From positions 1-39,944 of the forward strand of contig JAGQXH010000003.1 of assembly GCA_020436695.1 (NCBI GenBank): a stretch of 39,944 bases of DNA, read 5' to 3'. The translations under genes were made by a program, and so were the position numbers. The notes beneath the pieces are model-generated. The model did not search any database. It was not told where the DNA came from and saw nothing but the letters and a program-made list of their open reading frames with translations. Positions 7,454-15,011 of the stretch are shown in pieces. Numbering within the stretch: position 1 is the stretch's first letter; each line of letters opens with the position of its first letter. The DNA comes from Lewinella sp. (GTDB lineage Bacteria; Bacteroidota; Bacteroidia; Chitinophagales; Saprospiraceae).

Positions 7454-9160
7454 TTAGAAAGAAGTGGTCAATGAAAATCGTATACCGCTAAAGGCGGGTT
7501 CGAGGCGACAGATCCCACCGGTACATACCACACCTTCCACCTGCTTGATGTAACTCAGCGAAAACCGGCTGGCACCATGTGTGTAATAAACATCAAGCCT
7601 CGGATAGTGTATGGATTGTTTTTTCCCATCCACTTCCGGTGAGTTCCGGCCGGGCTGCACATTGTACATATCCGATGCAGCAAATACCCAGCGTGGTGCC
7701 AGGCTTACTTCCACCAGCCCGAACAGCCAGTTGCCATAATCCTGCCGGGTGCCTGCAGCTTCATCCTTTCCCACGAACATGGCCTGAGCTTCCATGCGGA
7801 TCGACTTTCGGCGGTCCAACCGATAAAGGAAATCGAGATAAGGGGTAAGCGTAGTCAGCAAAGGTACATCCGGCTTGACCTCATAACGCTCCTGATTATA
7901 GGTCTGCAACTGTACACCGGCCGTCAGCGTCCAGAGTCGCTTGTATTTGTATAATATCTCCGTATATAGTTCCCGGTAAAGTTTGACCTTTTCCAGATCG
8001 TCGATCCAGGCGCCATTTGCATAGAAGCTCCATTTTCGGTCTGAGGTCGTATAGCGTATATCCGTTTGAAAAGCCATTTCTCCCAGTTCCTGAGTAGCGG
8101 CGTTGTAACGGGAGGTTAGCCGGTAGGTATTGATGCGGGTCATAGGAGGCAGGAAGCTTACCAGTCCGCGATTGAGCTGCTCCTGGGGGCGAACGCGAAA
8201 GCTGAAATTTTCCGTGCGTTTCCCTTCAATGGTAATCCCCAAACCCTTGGCCGCATAACTCAGACTGCTGTAGAATACGGTGCCGGGCGCCTGAAAGTAT
8301 TTGTCGCCGGTCACCACAGAGGAATCCCGCAGAAATTTGCCGAAAGGATCATTCATGTTGTCCTCAGTCTTGTAGGCGGTTTCCAGGTACCAATTGAATG
8401 GGCCGGCGCTCAGCGTATTGTAAAAGCTAAAGGCATAGGTATTGTATTTCGGCACAAAAGCATCGGAAGTGGTATAGGTATTGATGGTGGCCACCAGACT
8501 GTTCATGGTGGCGTCATCCAGGGTTCGGCTGATCACGCCCAGACCTGGTGCCATCGACCACATCCCCGTGCTGTCCCCCAATGAAAGATAACCTTCCAGC
8601 CGGAGCCCTTTTATGATGGGATCATAAGTGTCAAATTGTCTTTTTTGTCGTCCGGTGAATCCCTTGATCTGCCAGTTGTCGTTGAAGTTATAGGCCAACG
8701 ACGCTCCTACCAGCGCATTATCGATAAGCAGTGGTCGTTCCTGGTAAGCCCGAAAAATAATTCCGCTTCCGATCTGATCGTATAAATAACCTACCTCAAT
8801 ATCCAGATGATCCAGTTGTTTGCGAATAAACCACCGACCGATCCCCTGATCGGTATAGGAGTCAGTAGGATTGAGGAGATTGGAATTGTTGAAAAGATCA
8901 AAACGCAGTCCGAAATCAAAGCCCCAGTTGGTGTAATTCAGATTGAGCCAGGCTTCTGCTCCGTATTTCTGCCGGTCGTATTGAGGGGTGTTAGCAGCTC
9001 CGATGAGACTGTCGCGGATGAAAAAATTGGCATTGGTTTGCAGGCTGCCAGTGATGCGTCCGCTCCCCGCTGTCTGTGCACGACAGGAAAGTGCCACTGC
9101 CCAAAAAATTAGCAGGTAAAGGATTTTACAGACTAGCGAATTTAACGTAGATTTGTACAT
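7454..9160 (-). CDS. DUF6029 family outer-membrane beta-barrel-like protein
   Basis: A large exported protein (568 residues from the preferred start) with features of an outer-membrane barrel. It has a signal peptide (hydrophobic LVCKILYLLIFWAVALSCRAQ), many alternating aromatic strands such as LNLNYTNWGFDFGLRFDLF and GVQLQTYNQERYEVKP, and a C-terminal strand ending in Phe (RFSLTTSF). The open frame extends to an ATG at 9187, but the second ATG at 9160 (MYKSTLNSL) gives a cleaner signal peptide and is preferred. The Omp28-like lipoprotein follows 75 bases downstream, and TlpA is divergent upstream; this trio is a recurrent Bacteroidota neighbourhood. Substrate or partner is unknown. Confidence 0.8.
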   Translation of the reverse strand: MYKSTLNSLVCKILYLLIFWAVALSCRAQTAGSGRITGSLQTNANFFIRDSLIGAANTPQYDRQKYGAEAWLNLNYTNWGFDFGLRFDLFNNSNLLNPTDSYTDQGIGRWFIRKQLDHLDIEVGYLYDQIGSGIIFRAYQERPLLIDNALVGASLAYNFNDNWQIKGFTGRQKRQFDTYDPIIKGLRLEGYLSLGDSTGMWSMAPGLGVISRTLDDATMNSLVATINTYTTSDAFVPKYNTYAFSFYNTLSAGPFNWYLETAYKTEDNMNDPFGKFLRDSSVVTGDKYFQAPGTVFYSSLSYAAKGLGITIEGKRTENFSFRVRPQEQLNRGLVSFLPPMTRINTYRLTSRYNAATQELGEMAFQTDIRYTTSDRKWSFYANGAWIDDLEKVKLYRELYTEILYKYKRLWTLTAGVQLQTYNQERYEVKPDVPLLTTLTPYLDFLYRLDRRKSIRMEAQAMFVGKDEAAGTRQDYGNWLFGLVEVSLAPRWVFAASDMYNVQPGRNSPEVDGKKQSIHYPRLDVYYTHGASRFSLSYIKQVEGVVCTGGICRLEPAFSGIRFSLTTSF

Positions 9161-9394
9161 CTTTCCGAATGTAACTTGAACGATCATCGTATACGGATAA
9201 CCATCTAATAGAGTTACAACCTCTCAAATACCGTTTAGCAGCCTTGGTTATAACCAATAGCAATCTTATCTGAACGCCTAAACATACTGATTTTATATTG
9301 CCCAACCATCTATTGAAACTGTAAGGCCCCATACAAGTTTCATGGAAACGGGCATTCATTTTTTTGAACGATCAATTATCCAATTAAAAACACA

Positions 9395-9898
9395 ATGACT
9401 ATGAAAGTCCTCAGCATCCTGAGCCTGGCGTTTTTCCTGACCTTTGGTATTATGGCTTATGGACAAAATACGCTTCCTTCGATCACGCTGAAGACCCTTG
9501 ATGGCCAGGACGTGAATCTGACTTCCTATACCGGCAATGGTAAAGTTATCATCATCAGTATGTGGGCCACCTGGTGCGCGCCGTGCAAAAAAGAACTGGA
9601 TGCGCTGGCCGATCTGTACGATAGCTGGCAAGATAAATATCAGATAGAATTGCTGGCCGTCACCATCGATACACAACGGCAATTTGCCAAGGTAAAGCCC
9701 ATGGTGGAAAGCAAAGGTTGGCCTTTTACCATTCTTTCCGATGCGAATAATCAGTTGATGGAGCGTATGGGGGTCTTGAGCATCCCACATACCTTCGTGG
9801 TCAGTAATACCGGTGAAATTGTATATTCGCATATCGGTTATGCGCCGGGCGATGAGATTGAACTGGAAGATAAACTGAAGTCGCTGGTGGGGCAGTGA
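9395..9898 (+). CDS. TlpA-family periplasmic thiol-disulfide oxidoreductase
   Basis: A 167-residue exported thioredoxin-fold protein. The signal peptide covers about residues 1-24, ending MAYGQ. The active site WATWCAPCKKEL has Cys61 and Cys64, and the conserved cis-proline region is present as VLSIPHTFVV. Length and the single domain match minimal TlpA/ResA reductases. Two ATGs two codons apart (9395 and 9401) are both possible starts. It is divergent from DUF6029 and Omp28, whose Omp28 product has its own CxxC, so it may reduce or maturate that protein; this is an inference. The coding region ends shortly before a long inverted repeat. Confidence 0.93.
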   Translation: MTMKVLSILSLAFFLTFGIMAYGQNTLPSITLKTLDGQDVNLTSYTGNGKVIIISMWATWCAPCKKELDALADLYDSWQDKYQIELLAVTIDTQRQFAKVKPMVESKGWPFTILSDANNQLMERMGVLSIPHTFVVSNTGEIVYSHIGYAPGDEIELEDKLKSLVGQ

Positions 9899-9908
9899 TG
9901 TGAGTATT

Positions 9909-9991
9909 CAGTAATCAGTTGTCTGTCTTCTCCAGACAGGGATTCGGTGAATTTCAGTCATTGTTCAATAGGACCGGACAACTGATTGCTG
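9909..9991. repeat. Long-span inverted repeat after tlpA-like gene
   Basis: CAGTAATCAGTTGTC (9909-9923) and the reverse complement of 9977-9991 (CAGCAATCAGTTGTC) match at 14 of 15 bases across a 53-base interval. Inside is a second small hairpin, CTGTCT-tctcc-AGACAG. It may be a transcription end or an RNA-processing structure. There is no T-tract. Confidence 0.6.
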
Positions 9992-10022
9992 GCCTTCGGC
10001 ATACACACAAATTCAACCATCA

Positions 10023-11522
10023 ATGAGCAGAAGACAAGTATGGTATTCCGCTTCCGGCCTTCTGCTTTTCCTGCTTGCCTGTTACTTCCCGCTTTTTCTG
10101 CATCTTGATTCGCTGTCGCTCCGCCTGTGGGATGAAGCACGACGTGGAGTGAATGCCTGGACGATGGTACAAGAGGGACACTGGCTGGTCCCGCATTTCC
10201 TGGATACTCCGGATAACTGGGGCACCAAACCACCACTCTTGATCTGGTTGCAGGCTTTTTTCCTGAAAGTACTGGATGCTCCGGAACTGGCCATTCGGCT
10301 ACCCTCTGCACTCGCAGGTCTTGCCACTGCACTTCTACTCGCCTGGGCCGGCCGGCGGATCTTCGCTCATTCTTTTACGGGCTATTTCTCGGCATTGGTC
10401 TTACTCACCAGTACGGTCTACTTCGATGCACACGGGGCTGTGGCCGGAGATTATGATGCACTGCTCACGCTCTGGCTTACGGGGCATCTGGTTGCCTTTC
10501 TGCTTTTCGTCCAGGAAAGACAGTACCGCTGGCTATACATCAGCGGGATATGTATGTTGCTGGCCGGCTGGACGAAAGGAATAGCCGCTTTTTTCTTTCT
10601 GCCGGGCCTTTTGCTCTTCCTGCTTACCGATCCGGCGCTTCGTCCAATCCTGAAGGATAAGCGGTTGTATTTGACGGCAGTGGCGGCGGGCATCGGTATT
10701 ATAAGTTATTACCTCATCCGGGAAAGCCTTTTTCCCGGTTACCTGCAGCTGGTGTGGGATAACGAAATGGGAGGGCGGTATTTCGAAGCCAGAGAGGGGC
10801 ATGGCTGGGGATGGGGGTATTATTTCCGGCAGATCCATAAGTATCAATTATTTTTTCCCTGGCAGTATTTTTTACCGTTAGGCTTCTGGTTGCTGATCCG
10901 GACCGAAGCAACCCGGAGGTGCGGAAAATTTCTGTTAATCAGTACACTGCTCTTTTTGCTGGTCATTTCAGCTGCTGCGACCAAATTGCGCTGGTATATA
11001 CTACCGCTTATTCCTGTTTTATCAATGGTAGTCGGGGTAGCCCTGGACCGGCTTTTGACGGGGCTTTTGCGAGGTTTAAAGCACCCAAGGGGAATAGCCC
11101 GGTTGGGCATTATTGGTTTTTTCCTTCTTGCGGTCTTTGCTTTTCCTTACATAAGTGTCGTCAACAAGGTCTACCATGCGCGTCATAGCGGGCCGGAACG
11201 AGAGCGAATGTTGTACCGCGATTTCTTCCGGCAACTTCCGCCGGATACATCGTTTGTCACTTTATTGCCTGCCTATAATGGTCACTTTACCTTTTATCAG
11301 CAATATTTCAATGAAAAAGGCTACAACATTAGTGCTACTTATCTGGAGTTGCCGGATCCACAGGTGCAGGCAGGTGCAGATACCGTCACGATCTTCCCGG
11401 ACGGTGCCCTGGTAGCGTATTGTGAAAAGAAGGCAGCTGACTTTTTAAAGTCGCAATATCAGACGGAATCAATGTATAGCTGGGAAAGTTGCCGTTTATT
11501 GCAAATCAAAACGAAAAATTGA
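10023..11522 (+). CDS. ArnT/PMT-like (GT39-type) membrane glycosyltransferase
   Basis: A 499-residue polytopic membrane protein resembling lipid-linked-sugar glycosyltransferases of the ArnT/PMT clan. Near the N-terminus, after the first membrane helix (LLLFLLACYFPLFL), is the catalytic loop LRLWDEARRGVNAWTMVQEG. Its acidic DEAR motif is the hallmark catalytic site of the clan. NWGTKPPLLIWLQAFFLKVL and AIRLPSALAGLATALLL follow as in ArnT relatives. About ten further hydrophobic helices and a soluble C-terminal part (from about residue 400) complete the protein. It probably moves a sugar from a polyprenyl-phosphate donor to an envelope acceptor on the periplasmic face; the acceptor is unknown. 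The next gene starts 7 bases after its stop, so the two are likely one operon. Confidence 0.88.
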   Translation: MSRRQVWYSASGLLLFLLACYFPLFLHLDSLSLRLWDEARRGVNAWTMVQEGHWLVPHFLDTPDNWGTKPPLLIWLQAFFLKVLDAPELAIRLPSALAGLATALLLAWAGRRIFAHSFTGYFSALVLLTSTVYFDAHGAVAGDYDALLTLWLTGHLVAFLLFVQERQYRWLYISGICMLLAGWTKGIAAFFFLPGLLLFLLTDPALRPILKDKRLYLTAVAAGIGIISYYLIRESLFPGYLQLVWDNEMGGRYFEAREGHGWGWGYYFRQIHKYQLFFPWQYFLPLGFWLLIRTEATRRCGKFLLISTLLFLLVISAAATKLRWYILPLIPVLSMVVGVALDRLLTGLLRGLKHPRGIARLGIIGFFLLAVFAFPYISVVNKVYHARHSGPERERMLYRDFFRQLPPDTSFVTLLPAYNGHFTFYQQYFNEKGYNISATYLELPDPQVQAGADTVTIFPDGALVAYCEKKAADFLKSQYQTESMYSWESCRLLQIKTKN

Positions 11523-11529
11523 TCAAACC

Positions 11530-12429
11530 ATGAAACTGAAAGTTCACCCATCCAAAAGTATTTACCTACTGCTGCTATTGGCATACATCATCACTTTCAC
11601 CGTGGCTGGAAAGGCGCAGACCGCTACTTTCCAGGTCATGACCTTCAATATTCGTTATCCTAATCCGAACGACGGATTTAACTACTGGCCCAACCGAAAA
11701 GAGCTGGCCGCCAGTATGATCCGTTTTCACGAAGCAGATATCGTCGGTGTGCAAGAGGCATACCGGTCACAGCTTCAGGATCTGACCCAGCAACTGCCGG
11801 GCTACAAATGGTATGGCGTTTGCCGCACAGATGGTGCAACGGATCCCGAACCCGATGGCGAATTCTCGGCCATCATTTATCGCTCGGATCGCTTTCAACT
11901 TGTATCCGGCAATACCTTCTGGCTATCGGAACATCCGAAGGAAGTGGGAAAAGCAGGCTGGGATGCAGCGCTGCCCCGTATTGTAACCTGGGCGAAATTC
12001 CGGGATAAACAAACGCAGCAAGAATTCTTCTTTTTCAATACTCATTTTGATCATATGGGGCAGAAGGCGCGCGCCGAAAGCGCCCGCCTGATCCGGGAGC
12101 AGATAGCGACCATAGCCGGCAATGCGCCCGTGATCCTCACCGGTGATTTTAACGCCATACCGACCGAACCGCCTTATCGGATCATAACCGATGAAGAAGC
12201 AAAAGATCACCTACAGGATGCTTTATATCTTTCGCAACAGCCTCATCACGGGCCGATGGGAACCTGGACCAATGCCTTTCAATTTCCCGGAGTGCCGGAT
12301 CGCCGGATCGACTACATCTTTGTGAAAAACGGCTTCAAAGTGTTAAAACACGCCAATTTATCCGATTCCTGGAGTGGTCGTTTGCCTTCCGATCATCTGC
12401 CGGTCCTGGCCAGGGTTGAGTTGGAGTAA
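11530..12429 (+). CDS. Exported endonuclease/exonuclease/phosphatase family protein
   Basis: A 299-residue hydrolase of the EEP (DNase I-like) superfamily with an N-terminal signal peptide (YLLLLLAYIITFTVAGKAQ). The metal-dependent active-site motifs appear in order: VMTFNIRYPNP, DIVGVQEAY (catalytic Glu), FFNTHFDHMGQKAR, ILTGDFNAIP and the C-terminal SDHLPVLARVEL. All expected catalytic residues are present. Export suggests a periplasmic or extracellular phosphodiesterase or phosphatase rather than a DNA-repair enzyme; the true substrate may be nucleic acid, phospholipid or a sugar phosphate. It follows the GT39-like gene by 7 bases, probably translationally coupled, and ends convergent with the PLP enzyme. 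Confidence 0.9.
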   Translation: MKLKVHPSKSIYLLLLLAYIITFTVAGKAQTATFQVMTFNIRYPNPNDGFNYWPNRKELAASMIRFHEADIVGVQEAYRSQLQDLTQQLPGYKWYGVCRTDGATDPEPDGEFSAIIYRSDRFQLVSGNTFWLSEHPKEVGKAGWDAALPRIVTWAKFRDKQTQQEFFFFNTHFDHMGQKARAESARLIREQIATIAGNAPVILTGDFNAIPTEPPYRIITDEEAKDHLQDALYLSQQPHHGPMGTWTNAFQFPGVPDRRIDYIFVKNGFKVLKHANLSDSWSGRLPSDHLPVLARVELE

Positions 12430-12443
12430 AGGAGAAGAGGGAC

Positions 12444-12498
12444 GGGGAGACGGAAGAGCTTCAATATGCTTTTGAATTTTCGATCCTCTTGTCTCCCC
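12444..12498. repeat. Inverted repeat between convergent genes (EEP / PLP enzyme)
   Basis: GGGGAGAC (12444-12451) pairs perfectly with GTCTCCCC (12491-12498), and AAGAG/CTCTT extends the stem after a two-base bulge. It lies in the 78-base gap between convergent stop codons and is a plausible bidirectional terminator without a clear T-tract. Confidence 0.6.
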
Positions 12499-12507
12499 AT
12501 CACAATA

Positions 12508-13776
12508 CTACTTACCTGCTTCCGTCCGTTCCGGTAGCTTAAAGTAGCGCCAGATACGATCCATGCTGGTACGATGCTTGCTCAGCAATCGCGGCAGTAA
12601 GCGGGCCAGTGTTTTCAGCATAGCTTCTATATCTGCTTCTGAGTGTCGCAGTGTGATGGTGGCGCGCAGTCCTGTATTATTCATGGAAACGGCCGGATAG
12701 AGTGCCAGTCCAAGATAGTAGCCCTTGGCCATCATAGCTTTGCACAGATCAAATCCAATTTCCGGTTTTCCAAGTCCGATGTAAAAGATCGGAGTGTCAT
12801 TCTCTGCGACCAGAGGAAGCTGCAGCGCATTGGCCATCTCGTTGAAGAACCGTACCCTTTCCTGCAATTTTGCCTGCAAGCTGTAGATCTCATCGCTGAG
12901 GTGAATTTCGGCGGAAGCCATGATGCTGCCCAGTGCCGGAGGCGAGACCGGCCCCGTAAAGATGACCGTATTACCTCCGTGTACAATTTGTTCTTTGACC
13001 TGCTGATCGGGGCAAATCAATACGCCGCCATCGGCCCCGAAAGCCTTATTCAGGGAGGTGAGCATGAACATACGTGGATGGTACTCCATGCGTGAAAGAA
13101 AACGACCCCGGCCGTGCGTACCGGCCCAGCTCATTCCGTGGGCATCATCCACGTATAGATGCAGTTGCTCGTACTTATCCATCAGCTGCCGGATACCAGT
13201 CAGCGGGGCATCATCACCAAACATGGAAAATACGCCATCGATCATATACCAGATGCGTTCCACTTTGCCGGATAGTTCCTTGATCTTGTCCTCCAGTTGG
13301 TCGATCCGGCTATGGCGGATGGTGTAGGTCGCCACCCCATTGGCCCGCATGGTATCGGCAGCCAGACGAATGGTAGCATGTGCCTGCTGATCGAGAATAA
13401 TGGCATCTTTTGTACCAATGAGAATAGGCATGCAGGCGAAATGTCCGAGCGTCGTCTTTGGTACGATCACCACCGGCTTTTCAAAAATGCGACCTAGCTG
13501 TTCTTCTGCTTTTTCAAGTAGGTCGAGATGCAAAAAAGTTCGTGAAGAAGAGCAAAATGTACCGTTCTGTAATAATTGCTCAATAGCGCCCTGTTTGAGT
13601 CTTGGGTCGTGATTCAGTCCCAGATAATTGCAGAATGCAAAGGAAGTTAATTCTTTCCCTTGGATTACCATTTTTGGATCCTGAGCGTGTGCATTAGACA
13701 AAGGCAAATTAATGAAACCACTGGATGTAGCTTTCTTTACCACGCGATCCAGTGCATGGTCAGTGTTGTTGTTCAT
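12508..13776 (-). CDS. Alpha-oxoamine-synthase-like PLP enzyme (AONS/KBL/SPT family)
   Basis: A 422-residue fold-type I pyridoxal-phosphate enzyme. Family landmarks are FAFCNYLGLNHDPRL near residue 46, SRTFLHLDLLEKAEEQL near 78, a cofactor-contact His133 in DQQAHATI, YVDDAHGMSWAG (Asp210, His213) and the Schiff-base Lys244 in SLNKAFGADGG. Members join an acyl thioester to an amino acid with loss of CO2 (biotin, heme, sphingoid base or sulfonolipid synthesis). Some motifs are unusual: the common DEAHS is DDAHG, and SKA is NKA. There is no bio or kbl neighbour, so the substrate is undetermined; a sphingolipid- or capnine-type lipid role is possible. It is divergent from a TetR gene 527 bases away. 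Confidence 0.82.
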   Translation of the reverse strand: MNNNTDHALDRVVKKATSSGFINLPLSNAHAQDPKMVIQGKELTSFAFCNYLGLNHDPRLKQGAIEQLLQNGTFCSSSRTFLHLDLLEKAEEQLGRIFEKPVVIVPKTTLGHFACMPILIGTKDAIILDQQAHATIRLAADTMRANGVATYTIRHSRIDQLEDKIKELSGKVERIWYMIDGVFSMFGDDAPLTGIRQLMDKYEQLHLYVDDAHGMSWAGTHGRGRFLSRMEYHPRMFMLTSLNKAFGADGGVLICPDQQVKEQIVHGGNTVIFTGPVSPPALGSIMASAEIHLSDEIYSLQAKLQERVRFFNEMANALQLPLVAENDTPIFYIGLGKPEIGFDLCKAMMAKGYYLGLALYPAVSMNNTGLRATITLRHSEADIEAMLKTLARLLPRLLSKHRTSMDRIWRYFKLPERTEAGK

Positions 13777-14303
13777 ATAGTTTTAAACTTAAATCGGTTA
13801 AAAATGTAAATTTGCTATTTATCGTTCCGGCAAGCTATAGCAATTGCTACCGGAAACCTGTGTTTCAAAGCGGTCACAAATATCCATATCCGGTCGGATG
13901 AATATCAATGTAAACCTGATACCAGCAGTAGTTTTAAATGTTTGGGAAGAATGAATAGCCAGTAAGAAGAAGGATTTTCAGGTGGTTCGGGCAGTATTTT
14001 GCCTCGAACTCAATCTGGAGGTTCAGGTGTTGGTGAAGGATGACGAAAGGTATTCTTAGTGTGTCTATCAGCAGGACAATATTAGCTTTAAACAGGTGCT
14101 CAAACAAATTATTAGTGTAAAAAGTATTTAAATAGTGTCATTTTAATTACAAGTCCATAAAATAGATGGATCAACCCACAAAATCGGATCAGAAAGAAAA
14201 GCAATACTATCGTCCTAAATATTTTGCTCACATTTCGTACCTTTGCGCTTTGTGCGTTGCTCAAACCAATGTTACATCTTGAATTCCACTATCCGAACAT
14301 GCT
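13777..14303. other. Intergenic region between divergent PLP enzyme and TetR genes
   Basis: 527 bases with no convincing gene. It contains a TAAATTTG box on the plus strand (13807-13814) directly before a hairpin (13825-13855: TTCCGG..AGC / GCT.CCGGAA), AT-rich tracts around 14100-14160, and the TetR -7 box at 14238. The middle (about 13860-14100) has no long reading frame and no recognisable remnant. Confidence 0.5.
14238..14245 (+). promoter_or_regulatory. Putative -7 promoter box of the TetR gene
   Basis: TACCTTTG fits TAnnTTTG exactly and lies 58 bases before the preferred ATG at 14304. No clear -33 box lies at the expected distance. Confidence 0.4.
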
Positions 14304-14981
14304 ATGGCAGTTGCAATTCAGATCCGTCCTAACCAGAGACTTTATCTGCGGGATCCGCAAGACACCAGGCTGGGACGAAATATTATTAAACACAGTATCC
14401 TTCTAATCGATGAGATTGGTTTTGAACAGTTTACGTTCAAAAAACTGGCCGAGCGTATTCAATCTACTGAAGCTTCCATCTATCGCTATTTTGAGAATAA
14501 ACACAACCTGCTCACCTATCTGGTGGCCTGGTATTGGGAATGGGTTGGTTTTCAGATCGATTTCAATACCATGAATATTCCCGATCCGGAAGAGAAACTG
14601 CGGATCGCCATTCGTTCACTGGTTGAAGCCTCCATGGAAAACCCTGCGGTTGATTTTGTCAACGAGAGTGTACTGCACCGGGTAGTGATCGATGAAGGCA
14701 TCAAGGCTTATCACACCAAGCAGGTAGAAGAAGAGAACCGGGATGGCTTCTTTATGAAATATAAATCTCTCGTGCAAAAGATCGCAGACCTGGTAAGGGA
14801 GGTAAATCCGAAGTTCCCTTATGCTACGGCGCTGGCGAGTAATTTGTTTGAAATGACCAACAATCAGGTCTATTTTGCCAAGCATATGCCCGGACTGACG
14901 GATATTCGAATTGAGGGGGATGATCTGGCCCAGGCCCGGGAAATGATGGAGTATTTTGTGTTTAAGTTATTGAAAGATTAA
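14304..14981 (+). CDS. TetR/AcrR family transcriptional regulator
   Basis: A 225-residue one-component regulator. After a basic N-terminal leader, residues about 25-70 form the TetR DNA-binding helices: RNIIKHSILLIDEIGFEQFTFKKLAERI, then the recognition region STEASIYRYFENKHNLLTYLVAWYWEW. The remaining roughly 150 residues are the helical ligand-binding domain, which has no recognisable ligand signature. The ATG at 14304 is supported by an upstream TACCTTTG box. It is divergent from the PLP acyltransferase-like gene and could control it, possibly sensing an acyl-CoA or lipid, but no operator was identified. Only 30 bases separate its stop from the convergent caspase-like gene. Confidence 0.9.
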   Translation: MAVAIQIRPNQRLYLRDPQDTRLGRNIIKHSILLIDEIGFEQFTFKKLAERIQSTEASIYRYFENKHNLLTYLVAWYWEWVGFQIDFNTMNIPDPEEKLRIAIRSLVEASMENPAVDFVNESVLHRVVIDEGIKAYHTKQVEEENRDGFFMKYKSLVQKIADLVREVNPKFPYATALASNLFEMTNNQVYFAKHMPGLTDIRIEGDDLAQAREMMEYFVFKLLKD

Positions 14982-15011
14982 GAAACTGTTTGATGTAAAT
15001 TCCCGTCCTGA

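Noticed and set aside
9356..9832. 158-residue frame antisense to the TlpA gene
   Set aside because: Overlaps a clear thioredoxin gene and has no coherent domain.
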